Shown: positions 44,158-53,338, numbered from the stretch's first letter. The stretch: DNA of 64,000 bases from BQWY01 sp046351095 (GCA_046351095.1 JAXLZC010000001.1:1302001-1366000); one strand, 5' to 3'. Numbers and translations: made by a program. The notes: generated by a model not told the origin, from the sequence alone.

Positions 44158-44943
44158 CTATCGAGGCTGCCGTCGAAACACAATGTCGCCGTACCACGCT
44201 TCAGCCGATTCACCCGTATTGTCCGTGTCGGTCATGATGGCGACACCGGACACCAACGGTGGCTCCTCCCCGAATGCACGCCGAAAATCCTCCGCCACAT
44301 TTCGAGACGCCGTTCGCCACTGTCCTACGTGTTCCGCGCCGCTCTCCACCACCACCATCATCGACCAATCGGTATACGCGCTGGGGACGATCCGGCCGAC
44401 CGCCGCGCGCGTATCCCAAATGTAGTTGAGCGCGCGAAACGGCACATCGGCGCCAAACAGCGTCTTTGCTAATTTGAACTTGGCCGCATCCACAAACGAG
44501 GCACGCGCCGCATCGTACTCGAAGGTGATATAGAGACGCGCGGGATAATCGTCCCCCGATTTTTTTGTCACATCCCCCTTGGCCAACAGGTTGCCGACTT
44601 TCCACCGCCATTCCACGATCGGATACTCACGCAGGTCGATCGTCCGGCGCGCAATTAATCCTCCCGCCGATACCTTGGCCACCGCATGGACAACGTGCGT
44701 CCTATCGTCCTCTACGACGGCATACATCGTGTGCGCCGGGATCTTCGAGAAGGTCAACGGGTCCCAGCCGACCGGTCGAGCGTCGCCGAGCGACGCAGCG
44801 GAAAACGCACCGACCTGCAACACCTCCGGCATCTCGCCGAAGCTTGCGGTCGCGCGGAACAGACTCATCCCGCACACGAATAGACCGGCTGCGACAGTGC
44901 GCAGGCAAGGCCCGACGACCGCACGGAGTTCCATGTGTATCAT
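44158..44943 (-). CDS. DUF3047 exported protein
   Basis: 261 aa. The start at 44943 overlaps the stop of the flavoprotein gene (ATGA); another ATG lies three codons later. A signal peptide (about residues 5-32) precedes a beta-rich domain of the DUF3047 family: GWDPLTFSKIPAHTMYAVVED, IVEWRWKVGNLL, DDYPARLYITFEYD, and RALNYIWDTRAAVGRIVPSAYTDWSMMVVVESG. The fold is probably a jelly roll like carbohydrate-binding modules. Function unknown. Third gene of the operon. Confidence 0.8.
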   Translation of the reverse strand: MIHMELRAVVGPCLRTVAAGLFVCGMSLFRATASFGEMPEVLQVGAFSAASLGDARPVGWDPLTFSKIPAHTMYAVVEDDRTHVVHAVAKVSAGGLIARRTIDLREYPIVEWRWKVGNLLAKGDVTKKSGDDYPARLYITFEYDAARASFVDAAKFKLAKTLFGADVPFRALNYIWDTRAAVGRIVPSAYTDWSMMVVVESGAEHVGQWRTASRNVAEDFRRAFGEEPPLVSGVAIMTDTDNTGESAEAWYGDIVFRRQPR

Positions 44944-46499
44944 CGGCGCATCCACGCAAACAGCCGTGTCAGCCAGGCTTTCATGCGCGGCGTAAAGTGC
45001 GCCTTGCGCCAGAGGTTCACGACTTTCTTGTGCACCTCCGCCTGTGTGGGATAGGGCAGGATCGCCGATGCGACGGTCTTGGTGCCAAGCCCCGCTTTCA
45101 TGAGGATCGACCAGGTGCCGATGAGGTCGCCGGCATGCGTCGCGACGATCGTGGCACCGACGACACGATCCGTGCCCTGTTGCACATGGATACGCACAAA
45201 CCCTTCGTCGTCGCCGTCCAAGCGCGCACGATCCACATCACGCATCGGATAGGTGTAGGTCTCAATCGAGAGACCGGCCGCCACAGCATCGGCAGCAGTA
45301 CGTCCGACCTGCGCAAGCTCCGGTTGCGTATACGTCGCCCAGGGAATCGTGAGCCCGGACAGGCGGCCGCGGCCTAATCCGAACGGATGCGGGAACAGCG
45401 CGTTCTGAATGACCAATTGCGCCATGGCGTCCGCGGCATGGGTAAATTTATAGGCGGAGCAGACGTCGCCCGCGGCAAAAATCCTCGGATGACTCGTCTG
45501 CAAGTGGTCGTTCACCGTCACGCCCTTCGCGTCGTACTGCACACCCACCTGCTCCAGTTCCAATCCTTCGACATTCGGTGCGCGCCCAACCCCGACAAGA
45601 ATTGCATCGGTCTCGACGACACGTGTCGTGCCGCCGACCTGCACGATTACACGCTTGTCGTGCCCACCTTGCTCGACGCGACGCACTTCGGCGCCGAACA
45701 CCAGCTCAACGCCGTCGCGTCGTAATGCCGCCTCGACGATCGCGGCGGCCTCGCGGTCGTCCTTCGGGAGAATGCCGGTATGCCGCTCGAGAAGCGTCAC
45801 GGCGCTCCCGAATCGCGCAAAGGCCTGGGCTAACTCGCAGCCGATCGGCCCGGCGCCGATAACGACCAGTCGTGCCGGCCGCTCCGTCAATCCAAACACG
45901 GTTTCGTTGGTCAGATACCCGACGTCCGCTAAACCCGGAATGTTCGGCGCCGCCGCCCGCGCCCCCGTACAGATGACCGCCTTCACGAACGACAGGCGGC
46001 GATCCCCGGCCTGTCCGGTGACCGCTATCGTCTCCGCGTCGACAAAACGTCCATCGCCTATGTACACATCGACACCGAGCGATCGATACCGCGCAGCCGA
46101 ATCGTGTGGGCTGATATCGGCCCGGAGACGACGCATCCGCGCCATCACGACACCGAAATCGAACTCGGTATCCGCCGACACCTGTACGCCGAATTCCTGC
46201 GCACGCCGCACGTCGGCCCAAGCTTTCGCCGCACGAATCAGCGCCTTCGACGGCACGCAGCCGACATTCAAACAGTCTCCGCCCATCAACGCCCGCTCGA
46301 CGAGCGCAACCTTGGCCCCCACACTGGCCCCGATCACCGCCGTGACGAGCCCGGCCGTACCCGCACCAAGCACGACGAGGTTGTACCGCCCGTCCGACTG
46401 CGGGTTTACCCAGTCGGACGGATGCACATGCTGCAGCAGCGTGCGGTTGGCCTCGTCGTTCGGCCCCAGCGACGGCAGAGGATGGCACTCGCTGCTCAT
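44940..46499 (-). CDS. FAD-dependent pyridine nucleotide-disulfide oxidoreductase (MerA-like)
   Basis: 519 aa from the ATG at 46499, which overlaps the TVP38 stop (ATGA). FAD motif LVVLGAGTAGLV, redox-active pair GGDCLNVGCVPSK (Cys76, Cys81), NAD motif LVVIGAGPIGCELAQAF, and FAAGDVCSAYKFTHAA. The C-terminal interface reads AILPYPTQAEV, with Tyr at the place of the active His of lipoamide dehydrogenase, as in mercuric reductases. The N-terminal HMA domain and the C-terminal vicinal Cys pair of MerA are absent, and no other mer gene is near, so mercury is unlikely to be the substrate. Paired with a TVP38 membrane protein, a recurring combination. Confidence 0.88.
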   Translation of the reverse strand: MSSECHPLPSLGPNDEANRTLLQHVHPSDWVNPQSDGRYNLVVLGAGTAGLVTAVIGASVGAKVALVERALMGGDCLNVGCVPSKALIRAAKAWADVRRAQEFGVQVSADTEFDFGVVMARMRRLRADISPHDSAARYRSLGVDVYIGDGRFVDAETIAVTGQAGDRRLSFVKAVICTGARAAAPNIPGLADVGYLTNETVFGLTERPARLVVIGAGPIGCELAQAFARFGSAVTLLERHTGILPKDDREAAAIVEAALRRDGVELVFGAEVRRVEQGGHDKRVIVQVGGTTRVVETDAILVGVGRAPNVEGLELEQVGVQYDAKGVTVNDHLQTSHPRIFAAGDVCSAYKFTHAADAMAQLVIQNALFPHPFGLGRGRLSGLTIPWATYTQPELAQVGRTAADAVAAGLSIETYTYPMRDVDRARLDGDDEGFVRIHVQQGTDRVVGATIVATHAGDLIGTWSILMKAGLGTKTVASAILPYPTQAEVHKKVVNLWRKAHFTPRMKAWLTRLFAWMRR

Positions 46500-47227
46500 C
46501 CTCGCGCCTCCGTCCATTTTCGATACGCGACCGGCACAAGCGCCAACAGACCAAGCAACGAAAACGCGAACAGCACACCAGGAGACGCCACGTCGGCGAG
46601 GGAGTCGATGCTCCCGAGTTGGCGACCGGCGAAGGCATACACGAGTCCACCGGGAATAATCCCCAGCGACGTGGCGACGACATAGGTCATCAATGGAATA
46701 CGGGTCAGGCCGGCTACCAGATTCACGAGAAAAAACGGAAAGAGGGGTACGAGTCGAAGCGTGAGTAAATACGTAAAGGCATCCCGTGAAAATCCCGCTT
46801 GGAGCGAGGCGACTCGATCTCCAAACGTGCGCTCGACCCAGTCGCGCAACACGTATCTCGATAGGGCGAATGCACCGGTCGCGCCGATGGTGGCGCCGAT
46901 ATTCGCCAGTGCGGCCCCCAGCAACGCCCCAAACATAAAACCGCCGGCCAGCGTTAAGATCGCCGCCCCCGGCAACGAGAATCCGGTCACGGTTGCGTAG
47001 ACGCCTACATAGGCGATGGCCGTCGCGACCAGATGCTGCTCTGCCGCCCGGAGTAAATCGTCGCGATGCGCCTTCACATTAGCCAGTGTGAGCCAGGCCC
47101 CAAGATCGAAATAATAAAACAGTCCGAGAATTGCCACCCCCACAGCCAGCATGGCCACCTTGGGGCCGACCGGGCGGGACTGAGCAACCTGTGTGTCGTG
47201 TTGAGTCGGTGAGTCGGACAAGGTCAT
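46496..47227 (-). CDS. TVP38/TMEM64 (VTT/DedA-type) membrane protein
   Basis: 243 aa from the ATG at 47227. Six hydrophobic segments and the VTT-domain signature: SLPGAAILTLAGGFMFG, then ATIGATGAFALSRYVLRDWVE, RLVPLFPFFLVNLVAGLTRI and LGIIPGGLVYAFAG. The 'G-x3-G-x-x-x-a-f-x-x-g-R' part is the re-entrant loop of DedA/VTT proteins, some of which move or scramble lipids. First gene of a five-gene operon; its stop overlaps the flavoprotein start. Confidence 0.9.
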   Translation of the reverse strand: MTLSDSPTQHDTQVAQSRPVGPKVAMLAVGVAILGLFYYFDLGAWLTLANVKAHRDDLLRAAEQHLVATAIAYVGVYATVTGFSLPGAAILTLAGGFMFGALLGAALANIGATIGATGAFALSRYVLRDWVERTFGDRVASLQAGFSRDAFTYLLTLRLVPLFPFFLVNLVAGLTRIPLMTYVVATSLGIIPGGLVYAFAGRQLGSIDSLADVASPGVLFAFSLLGLLALVPVAYRKWTEARG

Positions 47228-47445
47228 GGAGGCATCGTCAACAACGCGGCCTATGATGGTCAGTCTCGGGAACCCTGTCAATGCGCAGCGTTGCCCAAGC
47301 GGCACGGCGCTGCCGGCAACACATCGCATCTCTCCCTATGCAGGACTAATGTGCCCCTGCTGAAGCGTACTGTTGGTCTGATCTCGGCGAATGCCACAAT
47401 TCGCGCGCCAGACGTAGCCCTACACTAGCAAAGGACGGTGCGGCA

Positions 47446-48234
47446 ATGTTCCCGACCTCTGTATCTCGAATGTCTGTCTTTGCATTGGCAGTTCCAACAA
47501 TCTGCTTTTCCCTCTCCGCCGAGGATGTTTCCGCGCAGGTGACGATCGATCCGCCATCGCAATCGTCCTCTCCATGGGAGTCAACGACAACGACGACCGA
47601 CCACATCGATCCACCCGCCTCGACCCAACCTCCTCAGGCGACTCCGCCACGAACACGCGTCGCCTACGTCTCGCTGTTCGGAGTTGGAGCCAGCCCGTTT
47701 AACGAATCACTCGATACAGGAAGCACCCGAGTTCGCAACGCTCAACTGCAGCATCTCTACGGCGGAGGTATCAAAGTCGGCGCGTTCCCGACACAGTTAA
47801 AAGGCTATGTAGGATTCGAAGGGGAGCTGTTCGGCATGGGTGGATCGTTTCAGCCTCGTACCTTCTTTGAACCAGTCGACGCATCGATCGTGTCCGTCAA
47901 CATGATGGCCAATATCCTTCTTCGTTACCCGGGCACCTACGTACAGCCCTATATCGGAGCGGGCGTCGGATCATCATTCGGACATCTTGATGCAAACAGG
48001 ATCTCAACAGGGATGGCGAGTGTGCAAGGCAGCGCGTTGAGCGGAGGATTCGCCTTCCAACTCATCGGAGGACTGCGCGCACACCTGACCGATCGCGCCT
48101 ACCTCTTCGGCGAATACAAGTATTTCGGCGCCGAATACTCCTGGGAGACTAAAGGCGGTTTCACAAATTCCGATACTGTCGATCTCTCGCTACGCGCCCA
48201 TATTATTGCAGCCGGTGTTGGTTTTACCTTCTAG
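47446..48234 (+). CDS. Outer-membrane beta-barrel protein
   Basis: 262 aa, with AAAGGA upstream of the ATG. A signal peptide (cleavage near DVSAQ) and a Pro/Ser/Thr-rich stretch of about 45 residues precede a small barrel: alternating strands such as RVAYVSLFGVGAS, LKGYVGFEGELFG, YVQPYIGAGVGSSFG, FQLIGGLRAHLTDRAYLFGEYKYFG, and a terminal strand ending VGFTF with the C-terminal Phe that marks BAM substrates. It resembles OmpA-like eight-stranded barrels (OMP_b-brl). No ligand can be inferred. A long hairpin follows the stop. Confidence 0.8.
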   Translation: MFPTSVSRMSVFALAVPTICFSLSAEDVSAQVTIDPPSQSSSPWESTTTTTDHIDPPASTQPPQATPPRTRVAYVSLFGVGASPFNESLDTGSTRVRNAQLQHLYGGGIKVGAFPTQLKGYVGFEGELFGMGGSFQPRTFFEPVDASIVSVNMMANILLRYPGTYVQPYIGAGVGSSFGHLDANRISTGMASVQGSALSGGFAFQLIGGLRAHLTDRAYLFGEYKYFGAEYSWETKGGFTNSDTVDLSLRAHIIAAGVGFTF

Positions 48235-48241
48235 TCCAATT

Positions 48242-48277
48242 ACAGCCGTGGTACGCCGCCTGGCGCGCCACGGTTGT
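48242..48277 (+). terminator. Long stem-loop after the beta-barrel gene
   Basis: ACAGCCGTGG (48242-48251) pairs with CCACGGTTGT (48268-48277; one G-U pair), and inside it CGCC-gcct-GGCG pairs, separated by a 2-nt internal loop. The stem starts 8 bases after the stop. There is no U run after it, so it may act as RNA stabiliser rather than as terminator. Confidence 0.55.
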
Positions 48278-48380
48278 CCCCGCTTGCACTCGTGCCCCTC
48301 CAGCGGTAGGCTGCTATCTCCGAGCTTCCTTTGAATTGCATCAGGTGTGCCGCCACACCGCATCCCCTCGCAGCTGACTC

Positions 48381-49043
48381 ATGGACGAGAATACCAACGA
48401 CACCAACCGACTCACGCAGGCAAAAGAAGCCTGGGCGCGCGAGAAGCGTGGATTAGGCGGGCGCGAAGTCGACGACGACGCGCCGGATGCGGCACGCCTT
48501 CCGCCAGGCCAACATCTCGTGAACACCTGGCCGGTCCTCGACCTCGGCCGTAAGCCAGACATCCCGCTTGCCGACTGGCGCCTCACAATCAGCGGACTTG
48601 TCGCGCATCCGACCGTCTGGACCTGGGAACAATTTCTCGCACAACCGCAGTGCGTTCAGACAAGTGACTTCCATTGCGTGACGACCTGGAGCACCTTCGA
48701 CAATCGATGGGAAGGGCTGCGTTTTCTCGACATGATGGCGGCCGTCGTGCCGCTCCCCGCAGCACGGTACGTCTTCTTCACTGCCTACGACGACTACACC
48801 ACCAATCTACCGCTCACCGCCTGCACCGACGACGATGTCTTGCTCTGTCGCGCGTGGAACGGACAGCCGCTGACGACCGCACATGGCGGGCCGCTTCGCA
48901 TGATCGTCCCGAAACGATACGCATGGAAGGGCGCGAAGTGGATCAAAGAGATTCGCTTTTCCGAGCAAGATGAAAAAGGCTTTTGGGAAATGCGGGGGTA
49001 CTCGAACAGCGCCTTCCCCTGGCAAGACGACCGCTACGGATGA
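48381..49043 (+). CDS. Molybdopterin-dependent oxidoreductase (sulfite oxidase / YedY fold)
   Basis: 220 aa. LADWRLTISGLVAHPTVWTWEQF, then TSDFHCVTTWS with the Mo-coordinating Cys99, RWEGLRFLDMM, GGPLRMIVPKRYAWKGAKWIKEI, which are the SUOX/MsrP core motifs. There is no Tat or Sec signal, so unlike MsrP it is probably cytosolic; no haem or dimerisation domain is attached. The substrate is not known; sulfite and methionine sulfoxide are only the best-studied options. The MOSC protein at 10825 may serve cofactor handling. The start lacks a clear ribosome site. Confidence 0.82.
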   Translation: MDENTNDTNRLTQAKEAWAREKRGLGGREVDDDAPDAARLPPGQHLVNTWPVLDLGRKPDIPLADWRLTISGLVAHPTVWTWEQFLAQPQCVQTSDFHCVTTWSTFDNRWEGLRFLDMMAAVVPLPAARYVFFTAYDDYTTNLPLTACTDDDVLLCRAWNGQPLTTAHGGPLRMIVPKRYAWKGAKWIKEIRFSEQDEKGFWEMRGYSNSAFPWQDDRYG

Positions 49044-49075
49044 CGACGCAGCTCACACCCGACAGGGAGACCCCT

Positions 49076-49675
49076 ATGGTGACCATACGTAGTTTGCTGG
49101 TGCTGACGCTCCTGTGCGCCGGCGTTCCTTCGTTGGCCGCAGCAGAATCCACAGACCGGACGGAAGGGCGCTCCAGCCCGGACGCCCCATTCGGATTCAT
49201 CCGCGGACAATTCAGCGGAACGGCAACGGGCCCGCAACCGTCCGGCATCTCGCCGTTGTCGTCCGGCAACAGCGCGTCATACGGCGCACCGCCTCCATAC
49301 GGCTATGCTGTTCCGGGCTTCTTTCCACCCGGGTATCCCGTGCCTGGATACGCGTACGGCGGCATGCCCTACGGGGCCTATGGTGGGTACGGCGCTTACG
49401 GGCCCCCACCAGGATATGGCGCGCCGACATTCGGGAGCGCCCCCACGACGGGCCCGAGGGCGGGCGTCCTTCAACTGGTCGTGGATCCCGTCGATGCCAA
49501 CGTCTACATCGACGGACACAAACTAAGTCAGCAATCCGACCTGAGCTATATCGCGAATCTTGTGGAAGGCCGGCATCAACTGCTCGTCGCGAAGGAAGGG
49601 TTCAAACCGTACGATCAACCGCTCAACATCCCGGGCGGCGGCGGATTCGCCATGACCGTACGTCTAGAAAAATAA
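49076..49675 (+). CDS. Exported PEGA-domain protein with Gly/Tyr/Pro-rich middle
   Basis: 199 aa from the ATG at 49076, chosen because it gives a signal peptide (LLVLTLLCAGVPSLAAAES). The middle is a low-complexity Gly/Tyr/Pro region (about residues 70-125) with repeats like GYPVPGYAYGG. The C-terminal 65 residues are a PEGA domain: LQLVVDPVDANVYIDGHKL, ANLVEGRHQLLVAKEGFKPY. PEGA domains are surface or periplasmic binding modules. It may be cotranscribed with the oxidoreductase, 32 bases upstream. Confidence 0.78.
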   Translation: MVTIRSLLVLTLLCAGVPSLAAAESTDRTEGRSSPDAPFGFIRGQFSGTATGPQPSGISPLSSGNSASYGAPPPYGYAVPGFFPPGYPVPGYAYGGMPYGAYGGYGAYGPPPGYGAPTFGSAPTTGPRAGVLQLVVDPVDANVYIDGHKLSQQSDLSYIANLVEGRHQLLVAKEGFKPYDQPLNIPGGGGFAMTVRLEK

Positions 49676-49760
49676 AGGCTCGGCGAAAGCCTTCTGGGAA
49701 CAATGGCCTGACCTTCGCCGGACCGTCGAACTGTTTTACGTCGCAGCGACCATTCGTCGA

Positions 49761-50096
49761 CTACTTCTTGACCCACTCCCCGGTGGGCGCCTGAATCACA
49801 TGACCGGGTTTTGTGTTGCCGATAGCCTTTTCCCCCGCCAACGTTTCGATCTGTTCGACCTTTGCCCCATTCCGCCTAGCGATTTCTTCGTACGCCGCTC
49901 GACGCTTCGTATTGATATCGGCCACCAAGGCCTGCGCTTCGGGGTGCGACGTCACAATACCTAAGTAGCCGGTGGGTTTTTCTCCGACGATTCCCTTGGC
50001 CTTGGCATCGTCGAGCGTCAACGCCCACGCCGACATGCCGCTCAACACGATGGCCAACGCCGCTGCACAGGCTACGCTATATCGTCCGCTTCGCAT
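49761..50096 (-). CDS. ydbL: YdbL-family (DUF1318) periplasmic protein
   Basis: 111 aa. A signal peptide ending around SAWA, then LTLDDAKAKGIVGEKPTGYLGIV, EAQALVADINTKRRAAYEEIARRNG and a final GEWVKK, as in YdbL. In E. coli YdbL is a chaperone that controls how YnbE assembles with the AsmA-like YdbH to make a lipid bridge between the two membranes. Third gene of ydbH-ynbE-ydbL, 23 bases after ynbE. Confidence 0.9.
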   Translation of the reverse strand: MRSGRYSVACAAALAIVLSGMSAWALTLDDAKAKGIVGEKPTGYLGIVTSHPEAQALVADINTKRRAAYEEIARRNGAKVEQIETLAGEKAIGNTKPGHVIQAPTGEWVKK

Positions 50097-50119
50097 CGTT
50101 GTGTTCTCCTCTCGCGATC

Positions 50120-50347
50120 CTAGAAGAGTCCGCTCTTATCCGACATCACGTTTTCGAGATCCTTGTCCACTTTGACACGAATCTCGTGGTCGATCTTCAC
50201 GTTCAAATTGATCGTGATGGGTTTGTCCGACGGTGCCACTTCCACACGCGGCGTACAGGCGAGCGGGCCAAGACAGATCAGTGCCACCAACCAGATGCCG
50301 AACGACAGCGCGCGCGCAAACGCACGTCTCTCACGTGGCTCTCGCAT
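50120..50347 (-). CDS. ynbE: YnbE-family outer-membrane lipoprotein
   Basis: 75 aa from the ATG at 50347. The signal peptide ends in the lipobox GPLAC (Cys31), leaving a mature peptide with PITINLNVKIDHEIRVKVDKDLEN, the single long amphipathic strand typical of YnbE. YnbE stacks onto the C-terminal end of YdbH at the outer membrane. Encoded between ydbH and ydbL in the same order as in E. coli. Confidence 0.9.
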   Translation of the reverse strand: MREPRERRAFARALSFGIWLVALICLGPLACTPRVEVAPSDKPITINLNVKIDHEIRVKVDKDLENVMSDKSGLF

Positions 50348-50419
50348 CCTCAGTTCTCCGCCTCTCATCATCGCATCCCCCAATCCTTCGTGTCGTTTCG
50401 TGTGGCGTCTGCTCCAGCA

Positions 50420-53266
50420 CTACTTGGTCGAGGCCCCGCCTACCAAACTGCGCGCCCCGTTGTCGAAACGCTGCTCGATCGAATCCTGCAGGCTCTGCAC
50501 CAACCCCAGGCTCTTGAGCAAGGCGGGAATATTTTCCGTCACCGTCACATTAAAGTGTACCGGACGACCGCGCTGCCAGTCCGGGTTACGCCCTTCGAGG
50601 CGTGTCGCCAATGACAACGTGCCCTTCGGCTCGTACTGCGCCGTGGCACGCAAGACATTGTAGTGAAAATTCGCGAGGGGTTGCAAAACCGTCTGCATCG
50701 CCGAGCTCGATTGTGCCATCGCCTCCGCCGACCCGTCATTGGGACGATACCGAATGATACCACCCGGCGGCCGCGCCTCGATCTCCCCATTTTCGACGGT
50801 CACGCCGACTTCGCCCAACGTAATTGGAATGACCCCGTTGAGCACACCCGTACCGTCCAGCCCCTTTTGTTGTTCTAGCTGAAAAATCTCTTGGAGCTGT
50901 AGCTCGCGCAACGTCAGCGAAAAGGGTTTCGATGCGCCATGCATCATGTACCGCAACCCGTCGCTGCCAACCGTGCCGCCGAACGCACGCAGCGAGAGCT
51001 TCCGGACATCCGCCCACACAGGTGTAAACCCGTCCCCCCATCCCAACTGCCACGAAGCGCTGAGGTCGTTCGCTTTGACACCGGCATCGATGGCCGCGAT
51101 GCGCAGCGCAGCAGGCTGCGGCATGGCGAGTCGTCCACCGTCGTAGAGCAACGTTGCGGCGGTCGTAATCCCAGTGACCGCCAACCCTGCGACCGTCGTC
51201 GCAACGGCATCGGTACGCACCGTGAGCTGTGCACGTTGCGGAACGATGCTCTGGAGTGTGGCACCGGTTGTCGTCGCCTGCGCGTCGGCCGCCAACGTTC
51301 CCGCCGTGACATCAACCGGCAAGGGCCAGGGCGACAGCAATGTACTCAACGGTTGCGCGACATCGCTCCGTACCGGCTTGAGCGTCAGCGATGCGGCACC
51401 CGTGGCCGTCCGTAGATCGTGAGCGAATCGCCCGGTCACGAATGCGCGCGTTCCGCCGATACGTCCATCTACATCGGTATGGTACTGCGTAGCCTCTGCA
51501 CGACCGGTTACGGTCCAGTCGCCCTGAGCCAGCGTCATCCCGTTCAACGTCGGCCGCATTCCGACCAGTCGGATCGTTGCACCGCCCGTCGTGCTTGCGC
51601 CAAAGACGATGCGCGTCACATCGATGGTGGTGCGCTCGAAGGCAACCTGCCCACTCGCGAACGTCACAAGCGGCGCCGTCAGCTCCACCGCCCCTGAGTC
51701 GATAGTGGTCGGGGATGCCGCAGCCCCCTGTGGGAGGCGCACCACCATCGACTTTGTCACCCGCACAGTCGCGCGAGCCGACCGTATCGAGTCGATCACA
51801 AGCGGCGCTGCTTCAATGGTAGATCCCGGCTTCACATCGAGCCGTATCGGCGATGCTGTGCCGGTCGGTCCTAGCGCCGCGATCGACACATCGGCGCGCA
51901 GGTCGACGGTCGCTCGCTCCGCGCCGACCGCTGCTGTGACCACTTTCCCTGGCGTGCCCGAGAGTCGCACCGCGCCTTGCCCCCACAGGGTTCCGTCGGC
52001 AAGTCCAAGCGACGCCAGATCGATCGATGCCGAGAGGCCAACTGGGGAACCGGCACGGATTGTCACAGGCCCGTTGAAAAACCCCGTCGGCTTCGCCGCC
52101 GTCTGCCCAAACACCTGGTCGACTTCGCCGCGCAGTTCGCCCGTCGTTAACAGCGCCAGTGGGATCGTCGTCTGCGTGGCCGGAAGCCATCCATCCGGCA
52201 CTCCCAACACAACAGCATCGACCGTCGCAGCGGCACGCGCCCCTTTGGCGAGCGTCCACTGAAGCTGTTGCGCTTTCACCGACCAGCTCCCCGACAATTC
52301 GCCCGCGATGGCCGTGGCCTGCCGGTGCCACGACGGCGCGGACGCCACAACCCGATAGGTCCCATCGAGCACCGTGTCCGGATGCGACACCAGCGCCGAC
52401 AGCGGCGCGCGCGCGGAGGCTGTGCCGTTCCACTCCACCGTCACGATTCCTTGAATGGCCATCGCGTTACCATTGAGGGGCAACACCATCGCGGCCAGCG
52501 GGGCGCAGGCCTGCAAATCTGCGCGTAGGGTGCCTTGAAGGGCCAGCTGCGCATCCGACGAACCTGACGGTTTAGCCGTGGAGTAAATTGAGACCACCGG
52601 GGTCGGTGGTGTGGCCGTCGTCGTCACATCGAAGGCGAGATCGCCGAGATGCGCGGCATCGAGTTCGACGCGGTACGGCGGCGTTTCGGCAACCTGCACG
52701 GTCAGGGACGCATTGACTCGCTGCTCACGCGTCCGAAGCGTCCCGCTCACCGTGCCGTGATGGACGACGCCGTCGGCCGCCTCTCGATCGATGGCCACCC
52801 AGCCGATGGCGAGTTCGTCGAACGGCAACAGCGGTAGCGGCGCCAACCATTCGCTCGCCGCTGGTTGTGCGTCGACGCCTTCTTGTTTCGGAAGCGGCGC
52901 ATGGGATTGCTCGGCAAGATGTATGGAGGCCTGCGGTAACACGATACGCTCCACGCGTCCGGCCATCACCGAGGCGAACGTGTAATCGATGTGCGCGTTC
53001 TCGATCGTCACCGTGACACGGTGCCCGTCCTGCCTCCGCTGCGCAGCAAACAAGGGAATGTCCAGGCCGGTCAAGGTGGGACGTCCGACCTCGACGACGA
53101 CATGATCGAGCTGCTGATCGAGCAACAACTCCGTCGCCCAGCGGGAGAGCAACGTGCCCGAATTCACATACAGCAACGCCGCCGCCGACAGCAGCAGCCC
53201 CACGGACACCGCCGCTACCGTCGCCGCACGTGTCACCAGCGGCCACCCCGCTGGATACGCTTGCAA
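50420..53266 (-). CDS. ydbH: YdbH-family AsmA-like intermembrane lipid transport protein
   Basis: 948 aa, with an N-terminal membrane anchor (about residues 12-34) and a long beta-rich body typical of AsmA-like bridge proteins. The C-terminal part carries the conserved DUF748-like stretch TVENGEIEARPPGGIIRYRPND and FHYNVLRATAQYEPKGTLSLATRLEGRNPDWQRGRPVHFNVTVTENI, characteristic of YdbH. TamB/YhdP/YdbH proteins carry glycerophospholipids to the outer membrane. The start is a TTG at 53266; no good ATG is available. First gene of the three-gene operon and divergent from the DUF3052 gene. Confidence 0.88.
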   Translation of the reverse strand: MQAYPAGWPLVTRAATVAAVSVGLLLSAAALLYVNSGTLLSRWATELLLDQQLDHVVVEVGRPTLTGLDIPLFAAQRRQDGHRVTVTIENAHIDYTFASVMAGRVERIVLPQASIHLAEQSHAPLPKQEGVDAQPAASEWLAPLPLLPFDELAIGWVAIDREAADGVVHHGTVSGTLRTREQRVNASLTVQVAETPPYRVELDAAHLGDLAFDVTTTATPPTPVVSIYSTAKPSGSSDAQLALQGTLRADLQACAPLAAMVLPLNGNAMAIQGIVTVEWNGTASARAPLSALVSHPDTVLDGTYRVVASAPSWHRQATAIAGELSGSWSVKAQQLQWTLAKGARAAATVDAVVLGVPDGWLPATQTTIPLALLTTGELRGEVDQVFGQTAAKPTGFFNGPVTIRAGSPVGLSASIDLASLGLADGTLWGQGAVRLSGTPGKVVTAAVGAERATVDLRADVSIAALGPTGTASPIRLDVKPGSTIEAAPLVIDSIRSARATVRVTKSMVVRLPQGAAASPTTIDSGAVELTAPLVTFASGQVAFERTTIDVTRIVFGASTTGGATIRLVGMRPTLNGMTLAQGDWTVTGRAEATQYHTDVDGRIGGTRAFVTGRFAHDLRTATGAASLTLKPVRSDVAQPLSTLLSPWPLPVDVTAGTLAADAQATTTGATLQSIVPQRAQLTVRTDAVATTVAGLAVTGITTAATLLYDGGRLAMPQPAALRIAAIDAGVKANDLSASWQLGWGDGFTPVWADVRKLSLRAFGGTVGSDGLRYMMHGASKPFSLTLRELQLQEIFQLEQQKGLDGTGVLNGVIPITLGEVGVTVENGEIEARPPGGIIRYRPNDGSAEAMAQSSSAMQTVLQPLANFHYNVLRATAQYEPKGTLSLATRLEGRNPDWQRGRPVHFNVTVTENIPALLKSLGLVQSLQDSIEQRFDNGARSLVGGASTK

Positions 53267-53338
53267 CGGGACCGCGCAATCGCAGACACTGCTCGCACCA
53301 CCTGCGGATCATTCCACCGCCGTCGCCCACGAGTTTCC

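Noticed and set aside
44940..46499. Mercuric reductase
   Set aside because: No HMA domain, no C-terminal vicinal cysteines and no mer genes; only the fold and Tyr at the interface are shared.
47421..47426. TACACT as -10 box for the barrel gene
   Set aside because: Transcription would begin inside or after the ribosome site AAAGGA, leaving almost no leader.
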